Positions 17,945 through 26,354 of a stretch of 64,000 nucleotides of DNA are shown piece after piece. Every line of letters starts with the position of its first letter. Positions within the stretch are counted from its first letter, which is position 1. The translations under genes and the position numbers were made by a program. The notes beneath the pieces are model-generated. The model had not been told where the DNA came from and made no database searches. It saw only the letters and a list, made by a program, of their open reading frames with translations. Source of the stretch: Pirellula sp. (GTDB lineage: Bacteria; Planctomycetota; Planctomycetia; Pirellulales; PNKZ01). The stretch spans positions 310,001-374,000 of the forward strand of contig PNKZ01000002.1 in NCBI GenBank assembly GCA_013822735.1, in the 5' to 3' direction.

Positions 17945-19861
17945 ATGACTTCACCAACTACCGTTGCGCGCACACCCGAAGAGGCCGTGCCGTCGTCACC
18001 GCTCGTCGGCCGATCCATGCTCTGGGGCTGCACCGCCGGCGGCAGTTCGATGGTCGTGCACCTGGCGCTATTGCTCGTACTCGGGCTGCTCATCACACCG
18101 CAGATCACTCGGCCGCCGGTGCAGATCGTGGAATCGCAACTCGAGCCTCCGCGCGAAATGGAAGATTTTCCGACGCGGCTCCCTGTCGACGCCAAGCCCG
18201 CGAAAGTGCTTAACCCTTCGCCGCCGGACGGCCCGAACGGCCCAGTGAATGAAGATATTTCCGACGCAGTTGCTGCGGCCATCCGGCAACCAAAGCTGCC
18301 CAATTCCGTTTCCCTTGTAACGAACGCACTAAGCGTCGAGGTTGGTGTGATGAACCTGCTCCATGGCTCGCGCGAACGGATGCAGGTGGATGTACCTGAA
18401 GGAACTCGCGGCGAACCGCTCGCGTCGGTGCGGGGCATCGACGATGCCATGGATCGCATCACTCAAGAGATTCTCAATCGTCTCGCGCATCGCAAGCTGC
18501 TGATCGTGTGGCTCTTCGACGAATCGGAAAGCATGCAAGACGATCGGGCCGACATTTCCGCCCGCGTCCATCGCGTGTACGAAGAGCTCAAGCTCTCGGG
18601 CACCGCCAAAGGGGATGCGCTGATCTCCAGCGTCATGAGCTACGGCGCCGGCGTAACGCTCCACACGAAGCTGCCCACGAGCGATCATTTGAAGGTGGAA
18701 GCCGCCATCGCCGGCATCCCGAATGATCCGTCGGGCAAAGAGATGATGTGCGGCGCGATCAACGCCGCCCTTGCGCAACATCAAACGATTGCGCAACAAA
18801 GCGGCCGTCAGTTGATCTCTATTCTCGTCACCGACGAGAGCGGCGACATGACGACGAACCATACGGACCTCGAATCGACGATCGCCGCGGCCCGAGCGGC
18901 CCGTTGCCCCATCTACATCCTCGGGCGCGAGGCGGTGTTCGGGTATCCGTACGCTCATCTCCGCTGGATTGATCCGGAGACAAAGATTTCGTTTTGGCTC
19001 CGCATCGATCGCGGCCCGGAAACGCCCGACCCGGAACAGTTGCAGGTCGACGGCATCCATCGCCGCCACGACGCGCACCCCAGCGGCTTCGGGCCTTACG
19101 AGCAAGCCCGACTCGCGCGACAAACCGGCGGCGTGTTCTTTCTGCTGCCGTCGCCGGAAGCGAACTTGTGGCGCCGCGACGATCGCATCTACGACGCCGA
19201 TGCGATGCGGCCGTACCTGCCCGACCTTTCGGCGCGCGGCGACTACGCGGTTGAACGCGACAAACATCCGATGCGCGCCGCGTTGTGGAAGGTCATTACC
19301 GACCTGAATCCGTACCTGCCGCCGCGCGGCGCACTGGTGCAGGTCCGGTTTTGGGATTGGCCGATCGATCCGGCGGCCTTTGCCCGCGAGGCGGAGACGA
19401 ACATCAAAAAGGCGCAGACGTTGGAACAGTACTTCGCCCTAGCACAGCGCGAACTTGAAAAGGTGCGCTCGCAGCGCGACCGCGATCCGAGCTTGCGATG
19501 GCGTGCGAACTTCGACACCACGTATGCACAAACCATCGCGTATCAGGCCCGGCTGCGTGAATACGTCGCTTACATCAAAGCGTTCAACGTGAGCCCTAAG
19601 GCCATCAAGAATGTGCTCGGTCCGGCCCGACCGACCAATGCGTGGGACGGCGCCTACATCGCTCGTACGCTGGTAAATGATTCGGAAACGCAGCAAATGC
19701 GCGAGCGTGCGACGGCCCTTTATCGGCAAACGCTCAAAGATCACGCCGGTACCCCCTGGGCCGCTCGCGCAGAGTTCGAACTGGCCCGCGGCTTCGGGAT
19801 CGAGCTTCGCGAAGACTACGAAGACCCACGCCGCGGAGCGGTTCTAGTGCCGGAACAGTGA
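17945..19861 (+). CDS. Membrane-anchored von Willebrand factor A domain protein
   Basis: A 638-residue protein. One transmembrane helix lies near residues 35-58 (SMVVHLALLLVLGLLITP), followed by a Pro/Glu-rich periplasmic linker. A VWA domain starts near residue 180, with the metal-dependent adhesion site DESES (DxSxS), and continues through SILVTDESGDMTTN. The last ~150 residues are helical with tetratricopeptide-like character (TLYRQTLKDHAGTPWAARAEFELARGFG). The ATG at 17945 removes an Arg-rich upstream extension. Such proteins are frequent in Planctomycetes, but their partner is generally unknown. It is downstream of the MFS gene and ends convergent to a PPOX-fold gene. Confidence 0.75.
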   Translation: MTSPTTVARTPEEAVPSSPLVGRSMLWGCTAGGSSMVVHLALLLVLGLLITPQITRPPVQIVESQLEPPREMEDFPTRLPVDAKPAKVLNPSPPDGPNGPVNEDISDAVAAAIRQPKLPNSVSLVTNALSVEVGVMNLLHGSRERMQVDVPEGTRGEPLASVRGIDDAMDRITQEILNRLAHRKLLIVWLFDESESMQDDRADISARVHRVYEELKLSGTAKGDALISSVMSYGAGVTLHTKLPTSDHLKVEAAIAGIPNDPSGKEMMCGAINAALAQHQTIAQQSGRQLISILVTDESGDMTTNHTDLESTIAAARAARCPIYILGREAVFGYPYAHLRWIDPETKISFWLRIDRGPETPDPEQLQVDGIHRRHDAHPSGFGPYEQARLARQTGGVFFLLPSPEANLWRRDDRIYDADAMRPYLPDLSARGDYAVERDKHPMRAALWKVITDLNPYLPPRGALVQVRFWDWPIDPAAFAREAETNIKKAQTLEQYFALAQRELEKVRSQRDRDPSLRWRANFDTTYAQTIAYQARLREYVAYIKAFNVSPKAIKNVLGPARPTNAWDGAYIARTLVNDSETQQMRERATALYRQTLKDHAGTPWAARAEFELARGFGIELREDYEDPRRGAVLVPEQ

Positions 19862-19881
19862 GAAATAGTAGCTAGTAGTCA

Positions 19882-19936
19882 GTAGCTAGTAGCTAGAGAA
19901 ATATCAGCAGACTCTCTCAAACTAGCTACCAGCTAC
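19882..19936. terminator. Inverted CTAG-rich repeat between convergent genes
   Basis: GTAGCTAGTAGCTAG (19882-19896) pairs with CTAGCTACCAGCTAC (19922-19936), 14 of 15 positions. More AGTAGCTAGTAGTC copies begin at 19866. It fills the 80-base gap between two convergent stops and may act as a bidirectional terminator, though no T tract is present. The reiterated TAGCTAG words are unlike the flanking composition. Confidence 0.5.
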
Positions 19937-19941
19937 CCTCA

Positions 19942-20442
19942 TCACATCTTCACATGCCCATGGTCGCCCGGCTCGTATTGCTTGCCGGTGACGAGCGCCT
20001 TAACAAAGCCGACGATCTGAACCATCTTGCTTGAAGGCGCATCCCAATACTCCGCTTCGTCGACGGCGACGCGCAGCAGCATCAGCTCCGGATCGTCGAG
20101 CCCCTTGGGGAACCACGCCTTGTAAATCGGGTTCCAGAGTTCTTCTGCCTTCGCTCGATCGCGAAACACCGACGCTGTGCCGGAGACCGACACATAGCGA
20201 TTGCCTTTCGGGTCGGCATAGTTCAGGTTCACTTGGCGATGCTCATGGAGCTCGTCGACCTTGAGCGAACTCGCCGCGGTGAAGAACCAGAGGTCACCGT
20301 CAAACTTCGTCTTCTGCGTCGCCATCGGACGGCTGTGCAGAATTCCATCGGCGCCGACCGTCGTCAGCATCGCGATCTGAATGTCGCGAATTAATTCGCC
20401 GAGCTTCTCTACGGCGCGGGCATCGTGAGTCGCGGTGGCCAT
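19942..20442 (-). CDS. Pyridoxamine 5'-phosphate oxidase-fold protein (general stress protein 26 type)
   Basis: A 166-residue FMN/F420-type split-barrel protein. AMLTTVGADGILHSRPMA near residue 24, DLWFFTAASSLKVDEL near 50 and YVSVSGTASVFRDRAKAEELWNPIYKAWFP near 83 are the pattern of the GSP26-like branch rather than of PdxH. The short form lacks the PdxH C-terminal dimerisation segment. These small flavoproteins are linked to stress; the substrate is unknown. It is a single gene, divergent from the mutarotase gene with a 239-base gap. Confidence 0.85.
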   Translation of the reverse strand: MATATHDARAVEKLGELIRDIQIAMLTTVGADGILHSRPMATQKTKFDGDLWFFTAASSLKVDELHEHRQVNLNYADPKGNRYVSVSGTASVFRDRAKAEELWNPIYKAWFPKGLDDPELMLLRVAVDEAEYWDAPSSKMVQIVGFVKALVTGKQYEPGDHGHVKM

Positions 20443-20681
20443 GATTGGGTCCTATCTAATATGGGGCGGGCGACGATTCGTCGCCCGAAATGAATGCACT
20501 CGCACGAATGCGTTGCACAGGAAATGCTGATGAATGAAAGTGCAAACGGAGTGCCGCCCCGCCTCGGCTCCTTGCAGGCCTGAATACTTTGGAGGATATT
20601 GCACGCCGCACGTGCGCTATGGTCGCCCGTCGACCGGTTCGCAGCGGTCGACTTTTGTCCCCACTTGCCAAATTCGAAAAC

Positions 20682-21128
20682 ATGCTGAAGCACTCGCTTA
20701 TTCATCCGCGTATTAACGAAATCCTCGGCCGCGCGGGTCACCACGCCAAGATTCTGATCGCCGACGGTCATTATCCCGCGTCGACGAAAAAAGGCCCCAA
20801 CGCCGAACTGGTTTCACTCAATCTCGCGCCGGGCATCGTGAGTTGCTCGCAAGTTCTCGAAGCGATCCTGTCGGCCGTGCCGGTCGATTGCGTGAATACC
20901 ATGATGTATGAAGAGAGCGATCCTTATACGCTCGGCGGTGATCCGCCGGTCTGGAATGAGTACCGCGCCGTCTTGAAGAAGGTCGGGCTGCCGTTGGAGC
21001 TCGAGCCAATTAAGAAGTGGGATTTTTACGACGCGGTCGGCACGCCCGACCATGTGCTCACGGTGCAAACCGGCGACATGCAACGATTCGCCAATCTGCT
21101 GCTCTCGATCGGCGTACGCATGGAATAA
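20682..21128 (+). CDS. RbsD/FucU-family sugar mutarotase
   Basis: A 148-residue cytoplasmic protein. MLKHSLIHPRINEILGRAGH followed by HAKILIADGHYPAS matches the FucU/RbsD fold, with the catalytic His in GRAGHH. The middle has VDCVNTMMYEE, and the C-terminal KWDFYDAVGTPDHVLTVQTGD holds the second active-site region (FYD). FucU equilibrates alpha and beta L-fucose; RbsD acts on ribose. The length is close to FucU (140). The ATG at 20682 gives a canonical N terminus. A fuconolactonase-like gene lies 0.7 kb downstream, which favours L-fucose. Confidence 0.8.
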   Translation: MLKHSLIHPRINEILGRAGHHAKILIADGHYPASTKKGPNAELVSLNLAPGIVSCSQVLEAILSAVPVDCVNTMMYEESDPYTLGGDPPVWNEYRAVLKKVGLPLELEPIKKWDFYDAVGTPDHVLTVQTGDMQRFANLLLSIGVRME

Positions 21129-21173
21129 CGCCGCGAAGACCTGCCCGAATTCGACGACCCACGGAGACTTTTC

Positions 21174-21665
21174 ATGAATACCAAAGACGCAATCAAAGCA
21201 TCCGGAAACTTCAGCATGATGGTGCTGAAATCATACTTCGGCGATTTCGAAGACGCCGAACTGATGCGTCGCCCATCGGCCGGCTGCAATCACCTCGCTT
21301 GGCAACTCGGCCATCTGATTAGTTCGGAAGTCTCGCTTCTGAACATGATTGCGCCGGGCGCGGGCCCTGAATTGCCGGCCGGATTCAACGAGCACCACGC
21401 CAAAGAGAACGCAGCGAGCGACGACGCCTCACAATTCTGCACGAAACAGCAATACCTTGAGCTCTTCGACAAAGTGCGCGCCGCCAGCAACTCGGCGCTT
21501 GATGCGATGCCGGACGCCGAACTCGACGCCCCCGGCCCGGAGCAAATGCGATCGTTGGTCCCGACCGTCGGTCATATGTTTGTGTTGATCGGTACGCATC
21601 CGATGATGCACGCGGGGCAGTTTGTCGTGGTGCGACGAGCTTTGGGGAAACCGGTAGTGATTTAG
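21174..21665 (+). CDS. DinB-family metal-binding protein
   Basis: A 163-residue four-helix-bundle protein of the DinB/YfiT superfamily. Metal-ligand histidines appear as CNHLAWQLGHLI near residue 41 and IGTHPMMHAGQFVVVRRALGKP at the end. The first helix is NFSMMVLKSYF. Members are putative thiol-dependent transferases (bacillithiol or mycothiol class) or of unknown function, so the substrate is not assigned. It has a GGAGA ribosome binding site and sits between the mutarotase and the lactonase genes in the same orientation. Confidence 0.75.
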   Translation: MNTKDAIKASGNFSMMVLKSYFGDFEDAELMRRPSAGCNHLAWQLGHLISSEVSLLNMIAPGAGPELPAGFNEHHAKENAASDDASQFCTKQQYLELFDKVRAASNSALDAMPDAELDAPGPEQMRSLVPTVGHMFVLIGTHPMMHAGQFVVVRRALGKPVVI

Positions 21666-21750
21666 GAAATGCGGACTGTGGACTGCTGAATTAAGAAGAA
21701 CTAAGCGTCGATTCTCCCGGAGACAAGCTCCGGAGCTAAATGAGAATTAC

Positions 21751-21793
21751 TGACCCCTGACCCCTGACCCCTGACCCCTCGCCCCTGACCCCT
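21751..21793. repeat. TGACCCC tandem repeat
   Basis: Four perfect TGACCCC heptamers (21751-21778), a variant (TCGCCCC) and a further copy near 21786-21792. It lies 14 bases before the lactonase start codon, where it could influence leader structure. Confidence 0.85.
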
Positions 21794-21806
21794 TCGTCTT
21801 CTTCCC

Positions 21807-22655
21807 ATGCCCATCATCGACGCGCATCATCACTTTTGGCAGTTGTCGAAGCCGGCCCCGTTCGACTATGCCTGGCTTGCGAAGCCTGAGCATGCGGCGA
21901 TTCATCGCGACTTCTTGCCGGAGGATTTGAAACAGCGAATCGATGCGGTCGGCGTCACGCATACCGTGTTTGTGCAGACGCAGCATCATCCGGATGAGAA
22001 TCGTTGGGTCTTGCGCTTGGCCGACGAAAACCCGTGGATCGTGGGCGTCGTCGGTTGGGTCGATTTGCAGTCGCCGGCCGTCGCCGAGCAGATTCTCGAT
22101 TGCAAGCGGCATCCGAAGTTCGTCGGCGTCCGACACATCACGCAGGACGAGCCCGACGACAATTTCATCATTCGCCCCGCAGTTTTGCGCGGCCTGAAGG
22201 CGCTCGAAAAGCAGCAGGTGCCGTTCGACTTGCTGTTCTTCGTGAAGCATTTGAAGCACGCACCGACCGTGGCGCAGGCAGTGCCGGAACTGCCGCTGGT
22301 GATCGACCATTTGGCGAAGCCGAAGATCAAACAGCAGAGCTTCGACGATTGGCTGCCGCAGTTTCGCGCCGCGGCGGCTTGCGAGAATATCGTCTGCAAA
22401 CTCTCAGGCATGGTGACGGAAGCGGACTGGAAGCATTGGAAGCCGGCCGATCTGCAGCCGTATGTCGACCATGCCTTAGAGCTGTTCGGGCCCGAGCGTT
22501 TGATGTTCGGCAGCGATTGGCCGGTGAGCGAACTGGCCGGCTCCTACGAGCGAGTGTTCCGCGCGTTGGAAGAATGCTTGAGCAAGCTCAGCGCCGACGA
22601 ACGGGACGCGATCTACTATCGCACGGCGAAGAAGTTTTACGGCCTGAAGGTGTAA
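21807..22655 (+). CDS. Amidohydrolase family 2 protein, L-fuconolactonase-like
   Basis: A 282-residue TIM-barrel hydrolase of the COG3618 group, which opens sugar-acid lactones. Metal and active-site signatures are MPIIDAHHHFWQ at the N terminus, GVVGWVDLQSP near residue 80, GVRHITQDEPDD near 110, LVIDHLAKPKI near 165 and LMFGSDWPVSEL near 235. Length equals characterised L-fuconolactonases and rhamnonolactonases. Placed 0.7 kb after the mutarotase, it would hydrolyse L-fucono- (or L-galactono-) lactone to the acid. The specificity is inferred from the family and context; 4-sulfomuconolactone or other lactones cannot be excluded. Confidence 0.8.
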   Translation: MPIIDAHHHFWQLSKPAPFDYAWLAKPEHAAIHRDFLPEDLKQRIDAVGVTHTVFVQTQHHPDENRWVLRLADENPWIVGVVGWVDLQSPAVAEQILDCKRHPKFVGVRHITQDEPDDNFIIRPAVLRGLKALEKQQVPFDLLFFVKHLKHAPTVAQAVPELPLVIDHLAKPKIKQQSFDDWLPQFRAAAACENIVCKLSGMVTEADWKHWKPADLQPYVDHALELFGPERLMFGSDWPVSELAGSYERVFRALEECLSKLSADERDAIYYRTAKKFYGLKV

Positions 22656-22757
22656 CGGAACGGCGGCGTCGCGAATGTCCAGCCCGGTTTTGGGCCGGCC
22701 AAAAATGGGGTGGAGATTCGCGCAGCGACTGGGTACTGTGCGGGATGGTGTCGGCAT

Positions 22758-22862
22758 AGTAGTCCGCCACTCCGTGGCGGAAGAGGGCTTGGAACCGTCG
22801 TGGACGATGGCAATCGGAGTCGATGAGGAGCGCGCTTTTCCGCCACGGAGTGGCGGACTACT
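22758..22862. repeat. 105-bp inverted-repeat element, self-palindromic arms
   Basis: Arms at 22758-22782 and 22838-22862 are perfect reverse complements over 25 bases. Each arm is itself a hairpin, CCGCCA-CTCCG-TGGCGG. The 55-base centre codes nothing. The structure is that of a small non-autonomous (MITE or REP-like) element. Confidence 0.85.
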
Positions 22863-22868
22863 TTGCCC

Positions 22869-23002
22869 ACTTACGTCGACGCGCCGAATGGTCACTGCGC
22901 AGATAACTCGGAGTTATCTGCGCACAACCTCAAAACCCACAAGGGGTGCGCAGATAGGTTGAGTTATCTGCGCAGTCAGTGGTCGGACGAATCGACGTAA
23001 GT
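22869..23002. repeat. Palindromic element with ACTTACGTCG ends and TGCGCAGATA repeats
   Basis: The left end ACTTACGTCGACG (22869-22881) and the right end ATCGACGTAAGT (22991-23002) are inverted repeats. Inside, TGCGCAGATAACTC occurs at 22896 and inverted at 22911-22924; TGCGCAGATA recurs at 22947 and inverted at 22965-22974. The result is two strong nested hairpins. End sequences are shared with the element at 53063-53212. Confidence 0.8.
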
Positions 23003-23037
23003 CGGAAAAGTACGCGCTCGTTTTTGAGATCATTCTT

Positions 23038-25131
23038 ATGGAAAGCGTTTCGATGCGTCCTGCAATTTTTCGTGCGGCTCAAGTGCGCACGGTCGCGATG
23101 GTCGCCGTCGCACTGTCGTGGTTCGCGGCCTGCGAAGCTTGGGCTGCCGAGCCCATCGTCAATTCGCTCGGCATGCGACTGGTTCCGGTCCCGGCCGGTT
23201 CGTTCACGATGGGCCAGGCCGGGCCGCCGACCGACTACAAGCTGATGAAGCATGCCGACAAATTCGACGACGCCGATTGGGACGAACGGCCGACCCACGA
23301 AGTGCGGATCGCCACGCCGTTTCACATCGGCGCGACCGAAGTAACGCTCGGCCAGTACCGCAAGTTTGCTCCCAAGCATCGGGGCGGTCGGGGCGACGCC
23401 GATGAAGCGGCCCGGGGCGTGTCGTGGCATGATGCGGTGAAGTTCTGCGAGTGGCTCTCCGAACGGGAAAAGAAAACCTATCGCCTGCCGACCGAGGCCG
23501 AATGGGAGTACGCCTGCCGCGCGGGAACGACCACGCTGTTTCACATGGGCGACGCGTTGCCGGCCGGCCATTTGGTGTGGTTTCGCGACAGCGGCTTCCT
23601 CGATCGCTATTTCCCAGGCGGCAAGCTGCCGGCCGAGTATCGCTACAGCAACGACGAACCAAAGCTCCCGGTCGGCCGCACGACGGCGAACGCGTGGGGC
23701 TTGTACGACATGCACGGTAACGTCGCGGAATGGTGCCACGATTGGTACGGCCCCTACGAAACGGCGTCGCAAACCGATCCGGTCGGCCGCATCGACGGCG
23801 ACTTCCGCGTGATCCGCGGCGGCAGCCATACCACGTTCACGCGATTGCTGCGGTCGGCGAATCGGGCCGGCTGGATTCCGGAAGCGGTGAACGAAAAGAC
23901 CGGCTTCCGTGTGGTGCTCGGTGAGTTGCCGAAGACGGAGCCGACGCCCGTGGCCGAACCGCCGCTCAACGCGCGTGACGTGTCGCAGAGTTTGCCGAAG
24001 TTGCAAGCCGTGTCGGCGGAGACGCCCGTGTTTGCCGGCCCAAAGCCGTTTGTGATCATCCCTCCCGATTCGTACGGGCCGCTTTTCTCATGGCATAACC
24101 ACAGCCCGGCAATTGCGGAATGCCCGAACGGCGACTTGCTGACCGTGTGGTATTCGTGCGTGGAAGAGCCGGGGAGTGAGCTCAACAATCTGGCGAGCCG
24201 GCTGCGCCTCGGGGCGGAAGAATGGGAACCGGCGAGCGTGTTTTGGGACGGCCAAGACGTCAACGATCATGCGCCGAAGCTCTGGTGGGACGGCGACAAG
24301 ACGCTCTGGCATTTCGCACGCGGATTCACCGAGAACATCTACCGCACGTCGACCGACAACGGCGCCACCTGGTCGAAGGCGATCGTCATGCAACCGTACG
24401 GCGAAATCGGCAATGAGCTCCTGCGCACCAAGGCGGGACATCTGATCTTCACGCACGATTCGCAATCGACGTCGCTCGTCATCAGCCACGACGGCGGCAA
24501 GACCTGGACCTACACGGATCCGAAGAAGCGCAAGAGCGACTACCGTAGCGGCGGCACCGGCTTTCGCCACTCGGGCATCCATGCGCCGATCGTCGAATTA
24601 GCCGACGGCCGGCTCATGGCGTTTAGCCGCGATAATGAACCGGAGGCCCAAGCGAAGTACGACGGCAAGGCGCCGTTTTGCTTCACGGCCGACGAAGGGA
24701 AAACGTGGACGTACGAGGCGTCGCCGTTTTCGGCCATCAGCAGCGTCCAACGTCCGGTAATGATCCGCCTGCGTGAAGGGCCGCTGCTGCTTTGTACGTT
24801 CACGGATCAGCGGCGCGATTGGGACAAACGCAAAGGGATGAAGTTTAAGAGCGCCGACGGGAGCGAGTTCACCGGCTACGGCATCTTCGCAGCGCTCTCG
24901 TTTGACGAAGGGAAGACCTGGCCGCAACGCCGGCTGATCACGCCGGGGGGCAAACCGCGCGAGATTCCCTCCATTGATCGAGGCATTGCGGAACTCAGCG
25001 ATACGATGAGCGAGTCCGCGGCGTACTTGGCCTGCTGTCAATCGCGCGACGGTATGATTCAACTCATTACGAGCAAGAATCACTACGCGTTTAATCTCGC
25101 GTGGCTGAAATCGCTGCCGAGTGTGAAATAA
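23038..25131 (+). CDS. Secreted SUMF1/FGE-fold domain fused to sialidase-like propeller
   Basis: A 697-residue exported two-domain protein. A signal peptide (residues 1-38, ending EAWAAEP) is followed by an SUMF1/formylglycine-generating-enzyme-like domain (about residues 40-300): NSLGMRLVPVPAGSFTMG, THEVRIATPFHIGATEVTLGQY, YRLPTEAEWEYACRAGT, WGLYDMHGNVAEWCHDWYG, RVIRGGSH, TGFRVVL. The pair of active-site cysteines of true FGE is absent (RSANRAGW in that place), so it is probably a binding or structural domain. From about residue 340 a BNR/sialidase propeller follows with four Asp boxes: STDNGATW, SHDGGKTW, TADEGKTW and SFDEGKTW. Substrate unknown; sialic-acid or other glycan cleavage is a guess from the fold. 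Confidence 0.8.
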   Translation: MESVSMRPAIFRAAQVRTVAMVAVALSWFAACEAWAAEPIVNSLGMRLVPVPAGSFTMGQAGPPTDYKLMKHADKFDDADWDERPTHEVRIATPFHIGATEVTLGQYRKFAPKHRGGRGDADEAARGVSWHDAVKFCEWLSEREKKTYRLPTEAEWEYACRAGTTTLFHMGDALPAGHLVWFRDSGFLDRYFPGGKLPAEYRYSNDEPKLPVGRTTANAWGLYDMHGNVAEWCHDWYGPYETASQTDPVGRIDGDFRVIRGGSHTTFTRLLRSANRAGWIPEAVNEKTGFRVVLGELPKTEPTPVAEPPLNARDVSQSLPKLQAVSAETPVFAGPKPFVIIPPDSYGPLFSWHNHSPAIAECPNGDLLTVWYSCVEEPGSELNNLASRLRLGAEEWEPASVFWDGQDVNDHAPKLWWDGDKTLWHFARGFTENIYRTSTDNGATWSKAIVMQPYGEIGNELLRTKAGHLIFTHDSQSTSLVISHDGGKTWTYTDPKKRKSDYRSGGTGFRHSGIHAPIVELADGRLMAFSRDNEPEAQAKYDGKAPFCFTADEGKTWTYEASPFSAISSVQRPVMIRLREGPLLLCTFTDQRRDWDKRKGMKFKSADGSEFTGYGIFAALSFDEGKTWPQRRLITPGGKPREIPSIDRGIAELSDTMSESAAYLACCQSRDGMIQLITSKNHYAFNLAWLKSLPSVK

Positions 25132-25140
25132 TAATCGTTT

Positions 25141-25214
25141 TGTAGGGAACGCCCTCCGTGGCGTTCCGCCGACTAACCAGCGGCGCACGAAACGCCACAG
25201 AGGGCGTTCCCTAC
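25141..25214. repeat. Inverted repeat of the GGAACGCC-CTCCGT-GGCGTTCC family
   Basis: The left arm starts TGTAGGGAACGCCCTCCG at 25141 and ends in GGCGTTCCG at 25168. The right arm (25188-25214) is its inverse with two mismatches. Each arm is a hairpin by itself. The same arms occur around 57408-57642. It lies 9 bases after the stop of the fusion gene and may aid termination. Confidence 0.85.
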
Positions 25215-25322
25215 GGAAGTCGCTAACTTGACAACCCTCCCCCGCTCGGGGACGATTTTGATTGCCGCCGCCCGGCTTTTTGCCGGGCGGCCGCGAGAGT
25301 TTGCACCCAGGGAGAGCCTCCA

Positions 25323-26354
25323 ATGCAGGGTCCGGTCATGATCATCGCGCTTGTCGTGGCGATCGTCTTTTTTCTGATTCTGTTCTTGGTGTTTGCCCGC
25401 TACTTTCGGCTTTGGATTCAATCGGTCACGACCGGCGCGGGCATCGGCATCTTAGATCTGATCGGCATGACGTTCCGCAAGGTGCGGCCCGACGTGATCG
25501 TGCGCAGCAAGATCATGGCCGTGCAGGCCGGCTTGGGAGAAGAAACCGGCATTACGAGCAAGGCCCTCGAGGCGCACTATCTCGCCGGCGGCAACGTGCC
25601 GCTGGTGATTCGCGCGATCATTGCGGCCAATAAGGCCAAGAACATTCCGCTCGATTTTCGGCTTGCAACGGCCATCGATCTGGCCGGTCGCAATGTGCTC
25701 GGGGCCGTGCAAACGAGCGTCTATCCGAAGGTGATCGATTGCCCGGGCGCGAATTCCGGCAAGGAATCGCTCGACGCCGTGGCGCGCAACGGCATTCAAC
25801 TTAAGGTGCGGGCCCGCGTGACGGTGCGGGCGAACATTCGACAGCTCATCGGCGGGGCGACGGAAGAGACGATCATCGCGCGCGTCGGCGAAGGAATCGT
25901 GAGCGCGATCGGCTCGGCCGAAAAACATAGCGACGTGCTGGAGAACCCCGATCGTATTTCGAAGGCGGTGTTGGCCCGCCGGCTCGATTCGCAAACGGCG
26001 TTCGAGATCGTCTCGATCGACATCGCCGATATCGACGTGGGAGACAACGTCGGTGCGCGGCTGCAGGCCGATCAGGCCGAGGCCGATACGCGCGTCGCAC
26101 GTGCCAACGCCGAAGGACGCCGCGCGATGGCGGTCGCCGAAGAACAAGAAAACCTCGCCTCCATCGAAGAGAGCCGCGCTTTGGTGACGCAAGCCGAAGC
26201 GCAAGTGCCGAAGGCGATCGCGGCGGCGATTCAGTCGGGCAAGTTAACCATTATGGATTACTACCGCTTGCGCAACGTGCAGGCCGACACGGAGATGCGC
26301 AATAGCATCGCCGGCGCGGGGAGCACGCGTAGCGCACAAAGGACCGGCTCATGA
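25323..26354 (+). CDS. floA: Flotillin-like protein FloA
   Basis: A 343-residue membrane scaffold protein. An N-terminal hydrophobic hairpin ([20 protein letters not shown], about residues 6-26) is followed by [27 protein letters not shown] and the family's conserved block with [13 protein letters not shown]. Further on are the SPFH-like core (residues 120-230, with [20 protein letters not shown]) and a helical Glu/Ala-rich tail ([18 protein letters not shown]). FloA organises lipid microdomains and oligomerises. Length and motifs are full. Its stop overlaps the start of the next gene by four bases (ATGA), indicating coupled translation. No NfeD gene is adjacent, which is unusual for this family. 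Confidence 0.93.
   Translation: MQGPVMIIALVVAIVFFLILFLVFARYFRLWIQSVTTGAGIGILDLIGMTFRKVRPDVIVRSKIMAVQAGLGEETGITSKALEAHYLAGGNVPLVIRAIIAANKAKNIPLDFRLATAIDLAGRNVLGAVQTSVYPKVIDCPGANSGKESLDAVARNGIQLKVRARVTVRANIRQLIGGATEETIIARVGEGIVSAIGSAEKHSDVLENPDRISKAVLARRLDSQTAFEIVSIDIADIDVGDNVGARLQADQAEADTRVARANAEGRRAMAVAEEQENLASIEESRALVTQAEAQVPKAIAAAIQSGKLTIMDYYRLRNVQADTEMRNSIAGAGSTRSAQRTGS

Larger units (their letters stand above)
22656..23037. other. Gene-free repeat-rich spacer
   Basis: No gene is seen in these 382 bases. They hold a 25-bp perfect inverted repeat (22758-22862) followed at once by a second, larger palindromic element (22869-23002). Both are described as separate entries. The last 35 bases are the leader of the downstream gene. 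Confidence 0.7.

Noticed and set aside
22896-22974. Repeated TGCGCAGATA as a CRISPR array
   Set aside because: Units alternate in orientation, are only 10-14 bases long and have no regular spacers; no cas gene is near.
23150-23940. A genuine formylglycine-generating enzyme
   Set aside because: The reactive cysteine pair is absent at the expected C-terminal position, and no sulfatase gene is adjacent.
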